Assembly (NCBI GenBank): GCA_026000155.1
Contig: BNYG01000001.1
Location: 104,727-168,726, forward strand
Source: Bacteroidia bacterium
Lineage (GTDB): Bacteria; Bacteroidota; Bacteroidia; Bacteroidales; Azobacteroidaceae
Length of the DNA stretch: 64,000 nucleotides
Direction: 5' to 3'
Numbering within the stretch: position 1 is the first letter of the stretch; the number at the start of each line of letters is the position of its first letter. The notes beneath the pieces are model-generated. The model was not told the origin of the DNA, searched no databases, and saw only the letters and a program-made list of their open reading frames with translations. A program made the position numbers and the translations under genes. Positions 42,375-50,874 of the stretch are shown in pieces.

Positions 42375-44414
42375 TTATTTTAATTGCAATCCTACTGTTT
42401 GACCTTTTATCACATTTGTTCCCGGAGCAATGGATTGTGACACCACGCTCCCCCGCCCTGCCAGATTGACACGCAAACCGGCGCTTTCCATCGCAAAAAC
42501 CGCATCTTTGGCGCCCATTCCTTTGACATTGGGAACCTGACCGGATTCTACGATTATATCGTCTAAATTCCTTTTTAAAACCGGTTCCACCGGATGAATC
42601 GTATCTACCGGAAATGCTTTGGCATTGCTGATAATATTTTTCGAATAAATTTCTTCTGCAATGGTTTTGAAAACCGCTCCGCACATCAATCCGCCGGACG
42701 GCGCACCGTTGCGGGGCTTGCGGATAACGACTATGATCGAATATTCGGGCTTATCAGAAGGGAAAAAACCGCAAAAAGAGACCTGATGCGATAAACCTCC
42801 GGCTTTATAGCCTGCCGTTCCCTGGGAAAGTTGAGCGGTACCGGTTTTCCCGGAAATCCGGACTTTATCCGACCGGGCCGGTTTTCCCGTTCCATCGGGA
42901 CAATTCACCACATCATCCAACATTTGCCGAATGGCTTTTAAGGTAGAAGACGAACAAATCTTGTCGTTGATTACTTGCGGTTTTCTCTTTTCAATCGTAT
43001 GTCCGTTTTCCCGGATTTCCCGTACAAATACCGGCTTTACCAATTTTCCGTCATTGGCAATGGCATTAAAAAACGACAAAGTATAAACCGGCGGAATTTG
43101 TGTTTCATAGCCGAAGGACATCCAGGGCAACGTAGAACGAGACCAATAATGCGCTGTACTGTCTTTCGGATGGCGAATCCGCGGTATTCCGTAACCCGGA
43201 ATTTCCAATTTCATATCCTTGTGAAAACCGATTTTGCGAATGCCGTCCACATATTTTCCGGGATTATCGCCGTAGGCTCTCAGGATTAGTTTGGCCACTC
43301 CGATATTGGAGGAATACCGGATACTTTTGGCAGCCGTAATCGTTCCGTATCCTCCCCGGTTGGCATTGTGGTCGCGCAATTCATGTCCTGCAATATGTAC
43401 CACACCGTTTCCGGTTTCTACCGAATCTTCCGGATGAACCAAACCGTCTTCCAAAGCAACCATCATGGAAACTACTTTAAAGGTAGAACCGGGTTCGCTT
43501 AAATCGGAAACGGCATAATTTTTCGTTTCGCCCCATAGTCCTTCCCGGATACGTCCCATGTTGGTAATGGCTTTCACTTCCCCAGTGGCGACTTCCATCA
43601 CGACTGCCGTACCCGATTCGGCGTCCAATTCACGGAGTTTATTTAACAAAGCCTTTTCGGTAATATCCTGTATGTTAATGTCGATTGTGGAAACAATGTC
43701 TTTACCATCCACCGGTTTTTCATCCAGGACATTAATCCATTGACCATTTACTTTCCGGCGGGTACTGGTTCCGGGCAGACCGCTCAATAAAGTATTATAT
43801 TGCAGTTCCAAGCCGTTTTTACCGCCTTTTTCAAATTCACCATAGATGTCCCCGATGGTACGGGAAGCCAAAGTTCCGTACGGTTTTGTCCTTTTAACCA
43901 ATTCCTTGCTGTATAAACCGGATTTGTTAGCCCCTTTGTTGAAAAAAGGCATCCGGCGGACTGCTTTCCATTGCAGGTAATCAATATCCTGGTTTAATAA
44001 GCGGTATTCCCTGTTTTTGGGTGAGCGCAGACTCCAACCTCTCATCAGATGGCGCTCATATTCTGCCGCCGACCGTTGCGGAAACATTTTGCTTAATTCC
44101 ACCGAAAGCGGTTTCACATATTTCCGTAAGGTATCTTCCTTGATTCCTTCCGCCCAAAAGTCGATATACAAACGGAATTGCGATTCGGTAGTCGCCATTA
44201 ACTCATCATTGACCGAATAGATATCGCCCCGGACAGCCGGAACTTCTACATTGGGACGAATCTGTTTCTCGCTGATTTTCCGCCAGGCGCTTCCATCCAT
44301 AAACGAAGTCATGCAAGCCTTTCCAAAAATCAGAAAGGCAAACAAAATGATACATACTGCGACTATCGAATAATACAGTAGAATCTTTTTATTTATGGAT
44401 TGTTTATCCTGCAT
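42375..44414 (-). CDS. ftsI: Division-specific penicillin-binding protein (transpeptidase) with PASTA domain
   Basis: This 679-residue protein has one N-terminal membrane segment (ILLYYSIVAVCIILFAFLIF), a pedestal with RGDIYSVNDELMA, and the transpeptidase domain with SxxK (EPGSTFKVV), SxN (RYSSNIGV) and KTG (ISGKTGTAQLS). A single PASTA domain closes the protein (VPNVKGMGAKDAVFAMESAG). It crosslinks septal peptidoglycan with FtsW. The next gene upstream, ftsL, ends 3 bp away. Confidence 0.96.
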   Translation of the reverse strand: MQDKQSINKKILLYYSIVAVCIILFAFLIFGKACMTSFMDGSAWRKISEKQIRPNVEVPAVRGDIYSVNDELMATTESQFRLYIDFWAEGIKEDTLRKYVKPLSVELSKMFPQRSAAEYERHLMRGWSLRSPKNREYRLLNQDIDYLQWKAVRRMPFFNKGANKSGLYSKELVKRTKPYGTLASRTIGDIYGEFEKGGKNGLELQYNTLLSGLPGTSTRRKVNGQWINVLDEKPVDGKDIVSTIDINIQDITEKALLNKLRELDAESGTAVVMEVATGEVKAITNMGRIREGLWGETKNYAVSDLSEPGSTFKVVSMMVALEDGLVHPEDSVETGNGVVHIAGHELRDHNANRGGYGTITAAKSIRYSSNIGVAKLILRAYGDNPGKYVDGIRKIGFHKDMKLEIPGYGIPRIRHPKDSTAHYWSRSTLPWMSFGYETQIPPVYTLSFFNAIANDGKLVKPVFVREIRENGHTIEKRKPQVINDKICSSSTLKAIRQMLDDVVNCPDGTGKPARSDKVRISGKTGTAQLSQGTAGYKAGGLSHQVSFCGFFPSDKPEYSIIVVIRKPRNGAPSGGLMCGAVFKTIAEEIYSKNIISNAKAFPVDTIHPVEPVLKRNLDDIIVESGQVPNVKGMGAKDAVFAMESAGLRVNLAGRGSVVSQSIAPGTNVIKGQTVGLQLK

Positions 44415-44417
44415 ACC

Positions 44418-44750
44418 TTATTTATGTATTTCCATTGCCGGACTGGTGGATCCGGACAATTCGATTCCTTTTGCTTTCAGTAATTCTTCGACCTGCGATT
44501 GACGGCTATGCGAAGTCAATTCCGTGGAAATAATCAGGTTTTCATACTTGACATCTTTTAGCCTCTCTTTCAGCGCTTCAATCTCCGTTAGTTTTTTCAT
44601 GCAGGAATAGCCGTTACTGATAAAAATAACGATCAGTATCACAATGAGTACCAACAGTTTGTATTGTTTGGTAACAAACTCTTCCGTTAAAATGCCTCCG
44701 TCAAGGAAACCTTTGGCGGAAACTTTCTTTTTTTTCTTCGGTTCGCTCAT
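44418..44750 (-). CDS. ftsL: FtsL-like division protein
   Basis: This 110-residue single-pass protein has a Lys-rich cytoplasmic start (MSEPKKKKKVSAKGF), a membrane segment (KLLVLIVILIVIFIS) and a periplasmic coiled coil (LTEIEALKERLKDVKYENLIIS). Size and position between rsmH and ftsI identify FtsL of the FtsLBQ complex, although sequence conservation is low. It overlaps rsmH by 4 bp. Confidence 0.85.
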   Translation of the reverse strand: MSEPKKKKKVSAKGFLDGGILTEEFVTKQYKLLVLIVILIVIFISNGYSCMKKLTEIEALKERLKDVKYENLIISTELTSHSRQSQVEELLKAKGIELSGSTSPAMEIHK

Positions 44751-45664
44751 TTCACTTTCTCTACTATTCGTAATTTCGCACTTCTTGACCTTGGATTCCG
44801 GTCTATCTCTTCTTCATCCGGAACGATTACCTTATTATTAATCGCTTTGAAAGGCGATTGGATATTTCCGTAAAAATCTTTTTCTATTTCTCCTTCAAAA
44901 TTACCGGTCTTGAAAAAATTCTTCACCAAACGGTCTTCCAATGAATGATAGGTGATTACCACCATCCGTCCGCCGGGCTTTAATAATTGGGAAGCCTGTT
45001 CGAGCAGCTCTTTCAAAGCATCCATTTCGCCGTTTACCTCAATCCGTAAGGCTTGAAAGGCTTGCGCCAATTGCTTTTTTTCTTTCTCCCGGCTGAAAAA
45101 AGGTTTGAGGATATCCAGAAAATCTTGCGTGGTCTTTATTTTCCGATTATTCCTTGCCTGCACAATGGCTTTGGCAATCGCCCTTGAATTCCGCAGTTCA
45201 CCATAGATATAGAATACATCCGCCAAAGCCTCTTCCGGATAGGTATTCAGTAGTTCGGCAGCGGTTTTTCCGGAACGCTTATTCATCCGCATATCCAGGT
45301 CGCCGGTAAAACGGAACGAAAACCCCCGCGTTTCATCGTCAAAATGATGGGACGAAACACCTAAATCAGCCAACAGTCCATCGATCGCTTTTATGCCGTG
45401 CCAATCCATGAATTGGATAAGGTAGCGGAAATTACTTCGCACAAAAGTGAAGGATTTATCGGGCAAACTGTTTTTTTCGGCATCTTCGTCCTGATCGAAT
45501 CCGTACAGGCGACCGGCTCCGTGCAAGCCTTTTACGATTTCTTTGGCATGACCGCCACCCCCAAAAGTGACATCCACATAAATGCCGTCCGGCTGAATAT
45601 TCAAGCCGGCGATGCTTTCTTTTAAAAGAACAGGAACATGATATGTTAACGCTTCCTTCATCAT
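44747..45664 (-). CDS. rsmH: 16S rRNA (cytosine-1402-N4) methyltransferase
   Basis: This 305-residue SAM-dependent methyltransferase (MraW) begins YHVPVLLKESIAGLNIQPDGIYVDVTFGGGGHA, the canonical start with the SAM loop. GLLADLGVSSHHFDDETRGFSFR, MRMN and VVITYHSLEDRLVKNFF follow. It modifies the ribosomal P site. The gene overlaps mraZ (45661). Confidence 0.96.
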   Translation of the reverse strand: MMKEALTYHVPVLLKESIAGLNIQPDGIYVDVTFGGGGHAKEIVKGLHGAGRLYGFDQDEDAEKNSLPDKSFTFVRSNFRYLIQFMDWHGIKAIDGLLADLGVSSHHFDDETRGFSFRFTGDLDMRMNKRSGKTAAELLNTYPEEALADVFYIYGELRNSRAIAKAIVQARNNRKIKTTQDFLDILKPFFSREKEKKQLAQAFQALRIEVNGEMDALKELLEQASQLLKPGGRMVVITYHSLEDRLVKNFFKTGNFEGEIEKDFYGNIQSPFKAINNKVIVPDEEEIDRNPRSRSAKLRIVEKVK

Positions 45665-46110
45665 AACGATCCCAAGATTTGATCCATCGTTTCTTCGAAC
45701 ATCTTATCATCCATGACCGGATGATCCAATTGGCCGGGATTCCAGATTTCAATCGTATGATCCACTCCCATGAAACGGACATCGCTGGAAATGCCGGCGA
45801 TTTGCAAATAACGCTTCGGAATTAAAATCCGTCCGTTGGAATCCAATTCCAATAATTCCGAATCCTGAATAAACTTGCGGTAAATCTGCCGTTGCTCTCT
45901 CCCGTACTTTTTCAATTTCGAACGGAGCAATGCCAATTCTTCTTCCCAAACATTTCCGGGATAGAGAACCAGGCAATTTTCATAGATATCTTTCCGCAAT
46001 ACAAGACGCGTATCCTCCGTCGATTGCAGGATTTTGCGAAAAGTCGCCGGAACGAAAACCCGCCCTTTGACATCCACTTTAGCGTCTATATTTCCAATAA
46101 AATGATCCAC
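45661..46110 (-). CDS. mraZ: Transcriptional regulator MraZ
   Basis: MraZ is a double AbrB/SpoVT-fold protein that controls the dcw cluster. DAKVDVKGRVFVPATFRK and LELDSNGRILIPKRYLQ are its two DxxxGR motifs. I choose the GTG at 46110 (VDHFIGNIDAKV), because the homology starts there; the ATG at 46215 would add 35 residues without MraZ character. Length is then 149 residues, as usual. It is the first gene of the 16-kb cluster. Confidence 0.93.
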   Translation of the reverse strand: MDHFIGNIDAKVDVKGRVFVPATFRKILQSTEDTRLVLRKDIYENCLVLYPGNVWEEELALLRSKLKKYGREQRQIYRKFIQDSELLELDSNGRILIPKRYLQIAGISSDVRFMGVDHTIEIWNPGQLDHPVMDDKMFEETMDQILGSL

Positions 46111-46421
46111 TTTTCGTAAACTATTATTTGACAGCGTAAAAGTACAAAAAATCCACAATTCCCCACAATTATAATTGATTAATTTTATTAACAAAATATA
46201 AACCGGTATTAACAAGTTATCAACTAATTATAAATTAACTAAAATATTGAATATTAATCTATTTTTGTAGATATTGATAAAGTGGAGGATAGTGGAGGTA
46301 ATAAAACAACTCTTATTTTAGAAAATCAGCTTATTTGTCGGCGAAAGGGAATAAGGTCCAAATTAAAAGTTAAAATTTCCAAAAAACAGGTTAAAAAATA
46401 GTTTTATTGAAAAAATTTGCG

Positions 46422-46485
46422 TACCTTTGCATCGTTAAAATTTAGTCCGAAAAATGCTGTCACTTCTTAAGTGACATTTTTTTTT
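46422..46485 (+). ncRNA. Possible short transcript: promoter followed by strong terminator
   Basis: TACCTTTG (46422-46429) is a good -7 box. About 30 bp downstream a hairpin GTCACTT/AAGTGAC (46459-46465 and 46469-46475) is followed by A and T9 (46477-46485), a strong intrinsic terminator. The transcript would be about 50 nt and has no reading frame. It could also be a terminator for antisense transcription. Confidence 0.35.
46458..46485 (+). terminator. Intrinsic terminator
   Basis: An 8-bp stem TGTCACTT/AAGTGACA with a CTT loop is followed by T9. The identical stem in inverted orientation lies at 46745-46761. Confidence 0.7.
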
Positions 46486-46592
46486 GCCAAATTGTCATTA
46501 AAATGCTTATTTCCGCCTTTTTAAGTTTTTAAATATTTTAAGCGAAAAGGGTACAGCTTTGCTGAAACCAAGACATTCGTAATAAAAATATC

Positions 46593-46816
46593 AACAATAT
46601 TGTCATCAGTTGATGACAATATTGTTATTTTCTTATTCTTTAAAAACCCTAATTATAACAAACCTGTATCCTGTTTTACCTTTCTCTGGTGTATCCTTTT
46701 ACCCTGAATTCAATATTTTAACAGCAAATCGGCAAAACTTTACTGTCACTTAAGAAGTGACTTGACATTCAAATTATTAAGCATAAATAATATGTTATTT
46801 TTGATTTAACATATTA
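46593..46816. promoter_or_regulatory. Dyad-rich region upstream of the 47003 surface protein gene
   Basis: Three dyads occur here. AACAATATTGTCATCA (46593-46608) pairs perfectly with 46611-46626. GTCACTT-AAG-AAGTGAC lies at 46745-46761, an inverted copy of the terminator stem at 46459. TAATATGTTA (46788-46797) pairs with TAACATATTA (46807-46816). No gene is visible between mraZ and 47003, so I take this 880-bp stretch as regulatory. Confidence 0.5.
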
Positions 46817-47002
46817 TAACACAAAAAGAATACAGAAACTCGGATAAGGCGGGAGCGTTTCGTTTTTTTTACTTATAAACCATTTTCATTTTTTCTCAAA
46901 GAAATGGGATGATTTCCTGCCTTTTTCCGGTTTGATTCCATAATATATGTTAAAAATTAACAGCCCTTTGGGGCAATAATATATTAGTTTAAAAATAAGA
47001 AG

Positions 47003-48406
47003 ATGAAGCAAAAGATTTTTTTAATGCTGACACTCCTGATTTGGAGTGCAGCAAGCATGAATGCGCAGGTAAATATCGGCAGTACGGATGGTCCTCAACC
47101 CGGAGCCATTTTGGATTTGTCGCAAGGCAGTCAGAAATTAGGCTTGATTTTGCCGAATGTTCCGTTGGCTACTGTCGGCGCTTGGCAGTTGGATGCAGGT
47201 ACCGGAGTGGAAGGAACAGTTGTTTACAATACGAATGAGAATTTGTTGGATGCAGCCGGTTCAAAAATAGGTAAAGGTATCTTTGTGTGGATCGGCAACG
47301 GTTGGCAGGCAGCTAAATCGGGCGCCGGCAGTCTGTTGGCGCTCGGTTTCGATTTGACACCCGCCACCGGCGTTGTTAATGCTTTTGTAGGCGGCACGAT
47401 TGAATTTACGGCGAGTGATTTTTTACCGGCAGGTGCAGCCCCAGGGGTGAACTGGGTCATTCCTTCCGGTTCTGCATCTATCGCTGCTATTCAGGCAAGT
47501 ACGGTTACAACTTGTATTGTGGAAGGATTAAGTGTAGGTCAGGCTACCCTTGCCGTTACCAGTTTGGACGGTAATGTCACTAAAACGGTGACTATTGATG
47601 TACAGCCGGCCCCTGTTCCCGTTAGCGATTTAACGTTGGACAGCGAAGCGGCTTACACCGCACCGTCCACCGGAGGAAGTATCAACCGCACTGCTACTAT
47701 TGCTCCAGATAATGCCGCTGAAAAAGGGGTGAACTGGACCAGTGATAATCCGGACGTGACCATTACTCCGTCCAATCCTGTAGCTTCGGGTACACCCGTG
47801 ACGATCACTGTTGCCGCAGGCTCAGACGCTATTACCGGCGCTACCGTTACCGCCTCTGCTGTTGGAGATGGAACGAAGACAAAGACCATCACCATTAACA
47901 GAGATGCACCTTCTTACCCGGCAGGAACCATCGTGATTCCGAATGCCAAAACGGGTTTTATTTCCGGTGCGTACACTTCGTACGCCAGTGTCCCCAGCAC
48001 TACATCCGGCAGCCTGCTTATAGCTGCTGCAGATGGCAACTCAGGTTCAACAAATACGTGGGATGCAATTAGTGGTTATAATTCAATTGCGTATGCCAAC
48101 ACTGATGCAAGAAAGTTTGAAGGCGCTAATGCTGGTTGCGAAGACGGATGGCGTTTACCTTCGATTGTAGAACTAAAAGCTATTGCCGATTACTTCCAAT
48201 TAACTTATGGCTCTTACCAAGGACCAACGTCCACGCAGGTACCGGGATTCAGCCAGTTGAAAAATCAATCTTATTGGAGTAGCACCTTTCGCTCGGCGGA
48301 TTATGATTGGGGCGGGAGCGCTTGGTTGGTGGATGTGTCGACAGGTCAACCATGGACCTTGCAGTCCTTGAACTGGAAATATATACGTTGCGTGCGAGAA
48401 ATTTGA
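47003..48406 (+). CDS. Secreted protein with Big-like repeats and a C-terminal FISUMP/DUF1566-type domain
   Basis: This 467-residue protein has a Sec signal (MKQKIFLMLTLLIWSAASMNA), the shared N-terminal module VNIGSTDGPQPGAILDLS...GLILPNVPL, and then two Ig-like bacterial (Big) segments with WVIPSGSASIAAIQASTVTT and GVNWTSDNPDVTITPSN. The C-terminal domain (ACEDGWRLPSIVELKAI-like, NQSYWSSTF, AWLVDVSTGQ, YIRCVREI) matches the DUF1566/FISUMP type found in surface proteins. It is probably displayed outside the cell. Paralogous to 13961 and 60872. Confidence 0.8.
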   Translation: MKQKIFLMLTLLIWSAASMNAQVNIGSTDGPQPGAILDLSQGSQKLGLILPNVPLATVGAWQLDAGTGVEGTVVYNTNENLLDAAGSKIGKGIFVWIGNGWQAAKSGAGSLLALGFDLTPATGVVNAFVGGTIEFTASDFLPAGAAPGVNWVIPSGSASIAAIQASTVTTCIVEGLSVGQATLAVTSLDGNVTKTVTIDVQPAPVPVSDLTLDSEAAYTAPSTGGSINRTATIAPDNAAEKGVNWTSDNPDVTITPSNPVASGTPVTITVAAGSDAITGATVTASAVGDGTKTKTITINRDAPSYPAGTIVIPNAKTGFISGAYTSYASVPSTTSGSLLIAAADGNSGSTNTWDAISGYNSIAYANTDARKFEGANAGCEDGWRLPSIVELKAIADYFQLTYGSYQGPTSTQVPGFSQLKNQSYWSSTFRSADYDWGGSAWLVDVSTGQPWTLQSLNWKYIRCVREI

Positions 48407-48524
48407 AGATTATCGTTCCAGCCACTTAAAGCGATTTTGCAAAATGAAAATCAGAGTTAGTTGAAAAACTATATTTGAATAGTCCCGGTATTGTGTGCCC
48501 GATTGGTTAAACGGTGTACTCTTT

Positions 48525-48628
48525 CAACCCTTCGATCCAAAAATAAAGGTCGAAGGGTTGCATAGCCGTCAGATTAAAGCAAGGAACGGACTCAAAAAGC
48601 CCAATACGGTGATGTGAGCATCTCACAT
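48525..48628 (+). other. Hairpins in the 3' region of the 47003 transcript
   Basis: CAACCCTTCGA (48525-48535) pairs with TCGAAGGGTTG (48550-48560), and ATGTGAG (48612-48618) with CTCACAT (48622-48628). Neither is followed by a T-run, so they may stabilise the mRNA rather than end it. Confidence 0.4.
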
Positions 48629-48639
48629 AGCCAACAATT

Positions 48640-48684
48640 AAGCGAAGTATTTGATGGTCACATCAAGGGTACTCCGCTTTTTTT
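48640..48684 (+). terminator. Intrinsic terminator after the 47003 gene
   Basis: AAGCGAAGTA (48640-48649) pairs with TACTCCGCTT (48670-48679), and an inner stem TTGATG/CATCAA (48651-48656, 48661-48666) closes on GTCA. A T-run to 48684 follows. Confidence 0.75.
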
Positions 48685-48705
48685 CAAATCGGGGGCTAAG
48701 TGAAT

Positions 48706-48995
48706 GTTTTTTGGTTCACGGTGCACGGTACACGGTGCAAAGGTGCACGGAAGGCGAAAGGCAAGGCACAGAGTGCCGGCATCTTTGTAGCCAGGTGCGT
48801 AAGCGCCTGGTTGATAGACCGCCCCGCCAACCAAAGCCGCGTAGCGGCGGCACCTTAACGGCGATGTGTCGCAGCTACGCAGCTCAATGGGTGGGTATGT
48901 GCATTATTCCCAGGCGCTTACGCACCTGGCTACAAAGATATCAGCGCTACGCGCCTTTCGTACACCCTTGCACCATGTACCGTGTACCAAAAAAC
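48706..48995. repeat. 290-bp mosaic palindromic element
   Basis: The outer ends GTTTTTTGGT (48706-48715) and ACCAAAAAAC (48986-48995) match. Inside, ATCTTTGTAGCCAGGTGCG... (48781-48810) is the exact complement of 48910-48939, and several short stems (GGCACAGAGTGCC, GCCGCGTAGCGGC, GTCGCAGCTACGCAGC) lie around them. No gene is encoded; the long frame across it is an artefact of the repeats. It is related to the element at 60009-60352. Confidence 0.8.
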
Positions 48996-49089
48996 GCTCA
49001 TCTCGTGTCCGATTGAAATAATTTTAGGAGCTAAATGATAGTTCGATGAACTAATCAAAATAATTAGCCGAGAATAGAGAAAATTTTGT

Positions 49090-49097
49090 ACTTTTGT
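49090..49097 (+). promoter_or_regulatory. mdh promoter -7 box
   Basis: TACTTTTG matches TAnnTTTG and lies 39 bp before the mdh start codon. Confidence 0.6.
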
Positions 49098-49135
49098 AGC
49101 CTGATTCTTAAAATAATTATTTAATATTTTCAATT

Positions 49136-50077
49136 ATGTCAAAAGTAACCGTAATAGGCGCAGGAAACGTGGGTGCAACCTGTGCAAATGTACTTGTGTT
49201 CAACAAAATTGCCGACACCGTTGTCATGCTGGATGTGAAGCAAGGGGTGGCTGAAGGAAAAGCAATTGATATGTTGCAAACGGCTCAAACTTTGGGTTTT
49301 GAAACCAATCTGATTGGTGTAACGAACGATTATGCTGCCACTGCTGATTCCGATGTGATTGTTGTTACTTCGGGAATTCCCCGCAAACCGGGCATGACTC
49401 GCGAAGAATTAATCGGTACCAACGCCAACATTGTAAAGAGCGTGGTTTCCCAATGTTTGGCTTATTCACCGGATGCTGTATTTGTGATCATCTCCAATCC
49501 GATGGATACCATGACTTACCTGACGTTGAAAGCTACCGGTCTTCCCAAAAACAAAGTCATCGGTATGGGCGGCGCTTTGGACAGTTCACGTTTCAAATAT
49601 TATTTGTCGCAGGCTTTGAAAGCCAATCCGGCAGAAGTGGAAGGTTTGGTTATCGGCGGACACGGCGATACGACCATGATTCCTCTCAAACGCTTGGCTA
49701 CTTACAACGGCACTCCAGTTTCCGGATTATTGGATACCGCCGCTTTAGACAAAGTGGTTGCCGACACCATGGTAGGTGGCGCTACCTTGACCGGTTTATT
49801 GGGAACTTCCGCCTGGTACGCTCCGGGGGCAGCAGGCGCTTATGTAGTAGCTTCGATTGTAAATAATTACCGCCGGTTGATTCCGTCTTGCGTTTACTTA
49901 GAAGGCGAATACGGACAAAGCGATATTTGCATCGGTGTTCCGGCTATCATTGGCCGCAACGGTGTAGAAGCGATTGTTGACGTAAAATTGAATGATGAAG
50001 AAAAAGCATTGTTCGAAAAAAGCGCTGATGCAGTTCGCAAAACGAATGAAGTGCTGAAAGAAATCGGAGCGTTGTAA
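49136..50077 (+). CDS. mdh: Malate dehydrogenase
   Basis: This 313-residue NAD-dependent enzyme interconverts malate and oxaloacetate. VTVIGAGNVGATCANVL is the dinucleotide fold, TSGIPRKPGMTREELI the substrate-binding Arg loop, VIISNPMDTMTYL, and GHGDTTMIPL holds the catalytic His. It is of the LDH-like MDH type usual in Bacteroidota. It has its own promoter and is followed by a paired palindromic element. Confidence 0.96.
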   Translation: MSKVTVIGAGNVGATCANVLVFNKIADTVVMLDVKQGVAEGKAIDMLQTAQTLGFETNLIGVTNDYAATADSDVIVVTSGIPRKPGMTREELIGTNANIVKSVVSQCLAYSPDAVFVIISNPMDTMTYLTLKATGLPKNKVIGMGGALDSSRFKYYLSQALKANPAEVEGLVIGGHGDTTMIPLKRLATYNGTPVSGLLDTAALDKVVADTMVGGATLTGLLGTSAWYAPGAAGAYVVASIVNNYRRLIPSCVYLEGEYGQSDICIGVPAIIGRNGVEAIVDVKLNDEEKALFEKSADAVRKTNEVLKEIGAL

Positions 50078-50088
50078 TTCGGAACCTT

Positions 50089-50207
50089 CTGTCATTGCGG
50101 GCTTGACCCGCAATCCCAAGATGTCCGTTAAACACTAATAATGCAAAATACTGTATAATAGTAATGAACGATTTTCATGGGATTGCGGGTCAAGCCCGCA
50201 ATGACAG
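50089..50207. repeat. Paired inverted ATTGCGGG elements downstream of mdh
   Basis: Arms 50089-50117 and 50179-50207 are exact 29-bp complements around a 61-nt centre, and each arm is a hairpin itself. The left copy continues with AAGATGTCCGTTAA. It could act as a transcription barrier or mRNA stabiliser after mdh, or as a mobile REP pair. Confidence 0.9.
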
Positions 50208-50248
50208 ACCTTTGAACTTTAATGCAATTGCAATCTTGTTTGATAGAG

Positions 50249-50557
50249 TTAGTATTGCATAAGTTTACTTGGATTTTGTGCCGAATGAAATACACGAGCT
50301 ATTTCTACATGATTGCTAAATATTTTATAGACAATCTTATATCTCCATTTTACAGTATAGCGAACATCATCTCTATTATATGAAAGCTCTCTTGGAAACT
50401 TATAAGGGAAAGGATAAATGTTATTTACTGCTTTCTTAATCCCATTCAATACATACCTGGATCGTTCTTCGCTTGAATTTTGGCTAATATATTCCAATAT
50501 GGAATCTAAATCTGACATAGCAATATCAGACCAAATAATACTATTATTTTCCTCCAT
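50249..50557 (-). CDS. RelE/ParE family toxin
   Basis: This 102-residue protein has the ParE fold pattern: IIWSDIAMSDLDSILEYISQNSSEERSRYVLNGI helices, then PFPYKFPRELSYNRDDVRYTVKWRYKIVYKI strands and IARVFHSAQNPSKL at the end. It would inhibit gyrase (ParE) or translation (RelE). The upstream antitoxin gene overlaps by 14 bp. Confidence 0.88.
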   Translation of the reverse strand: MEENNSIIWSDIAMSDLDSILEYISQNSSEERSRYVLNGIKKAVNNIYPFPYKFPRELSYNRDDVRYTVKWRYKIVYKIFSNHVEIARVFHSAQNPSKLMQY

Positions 50558-50759
50558 ATTTCAAATATAACCGTCTCATACATTCTTCATGAGTGACAAA
50601 TTTGCCTTCTTTAATTTGACTAAATCCCTCATCAATAGCATCAATGTATTGCTGCCTGTTTAAAGGTTTTCGATCAGCCGTATAGGCAATAATCTCCTCT
50701 TGTTCTACCTTGTGAAAATTTTCTTCCATTTCCATAACATCTACATTTGTTTGTCTCAT
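50544..50759 (-). CDS. Antitoxin partner of the RelE/ParE toxin
   Basis: This 71-residue acidic protein (NRQQYIDAIDEGFSQIKEGKFVTHEECMRRL) resembles the short Bacteroidota antitoxins with the GK(F/Y)(V/I)THEE pattern. It precedes and overlaps the toxin. It probably represses its own operon. Confidence 0.8.
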   Translation of the reverse strand: MRQTNVDVMEMEENFHKVEQEEIIAYTADRKPLNRQQYIDAIDEGFSQIKEGKFVTHEECMRRLYLKYGGK

Positions 50760-50850
50760 AACTATATTGTTTTAGTTTAAAAATAGATTGTAAAGATAGA
50801 AAATAATTCGATAAGTATCCGATTAAACCAAAAAAAATCCGAATTTTCCT

Positions 50851-50858
50851 TACCTTTG
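50851..50858 (+). promoter_or_regulatory. Promoter -7 box of the GH10-like gene
   Basis: TACCTTTG lies 17 bp before the ATG at 50875, leaving a very short leader. Confidence 0.55.
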
Positions 50859-50874
50859 CAAATAAAAAACGCGA

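Noticed and set aside
46111-46215. Longer MraZ start at the ATG 46215
   Set aside because: The extra 35 residues are hydrophobic and unlike MraZ; the GTG at 46110 matches the family start.
48651-49016. 121-codon plus-strand frame
   Set aside because: It lies entirely in the terminator and the 290-bp mosaic palindromic element and has repeat-derived composition.
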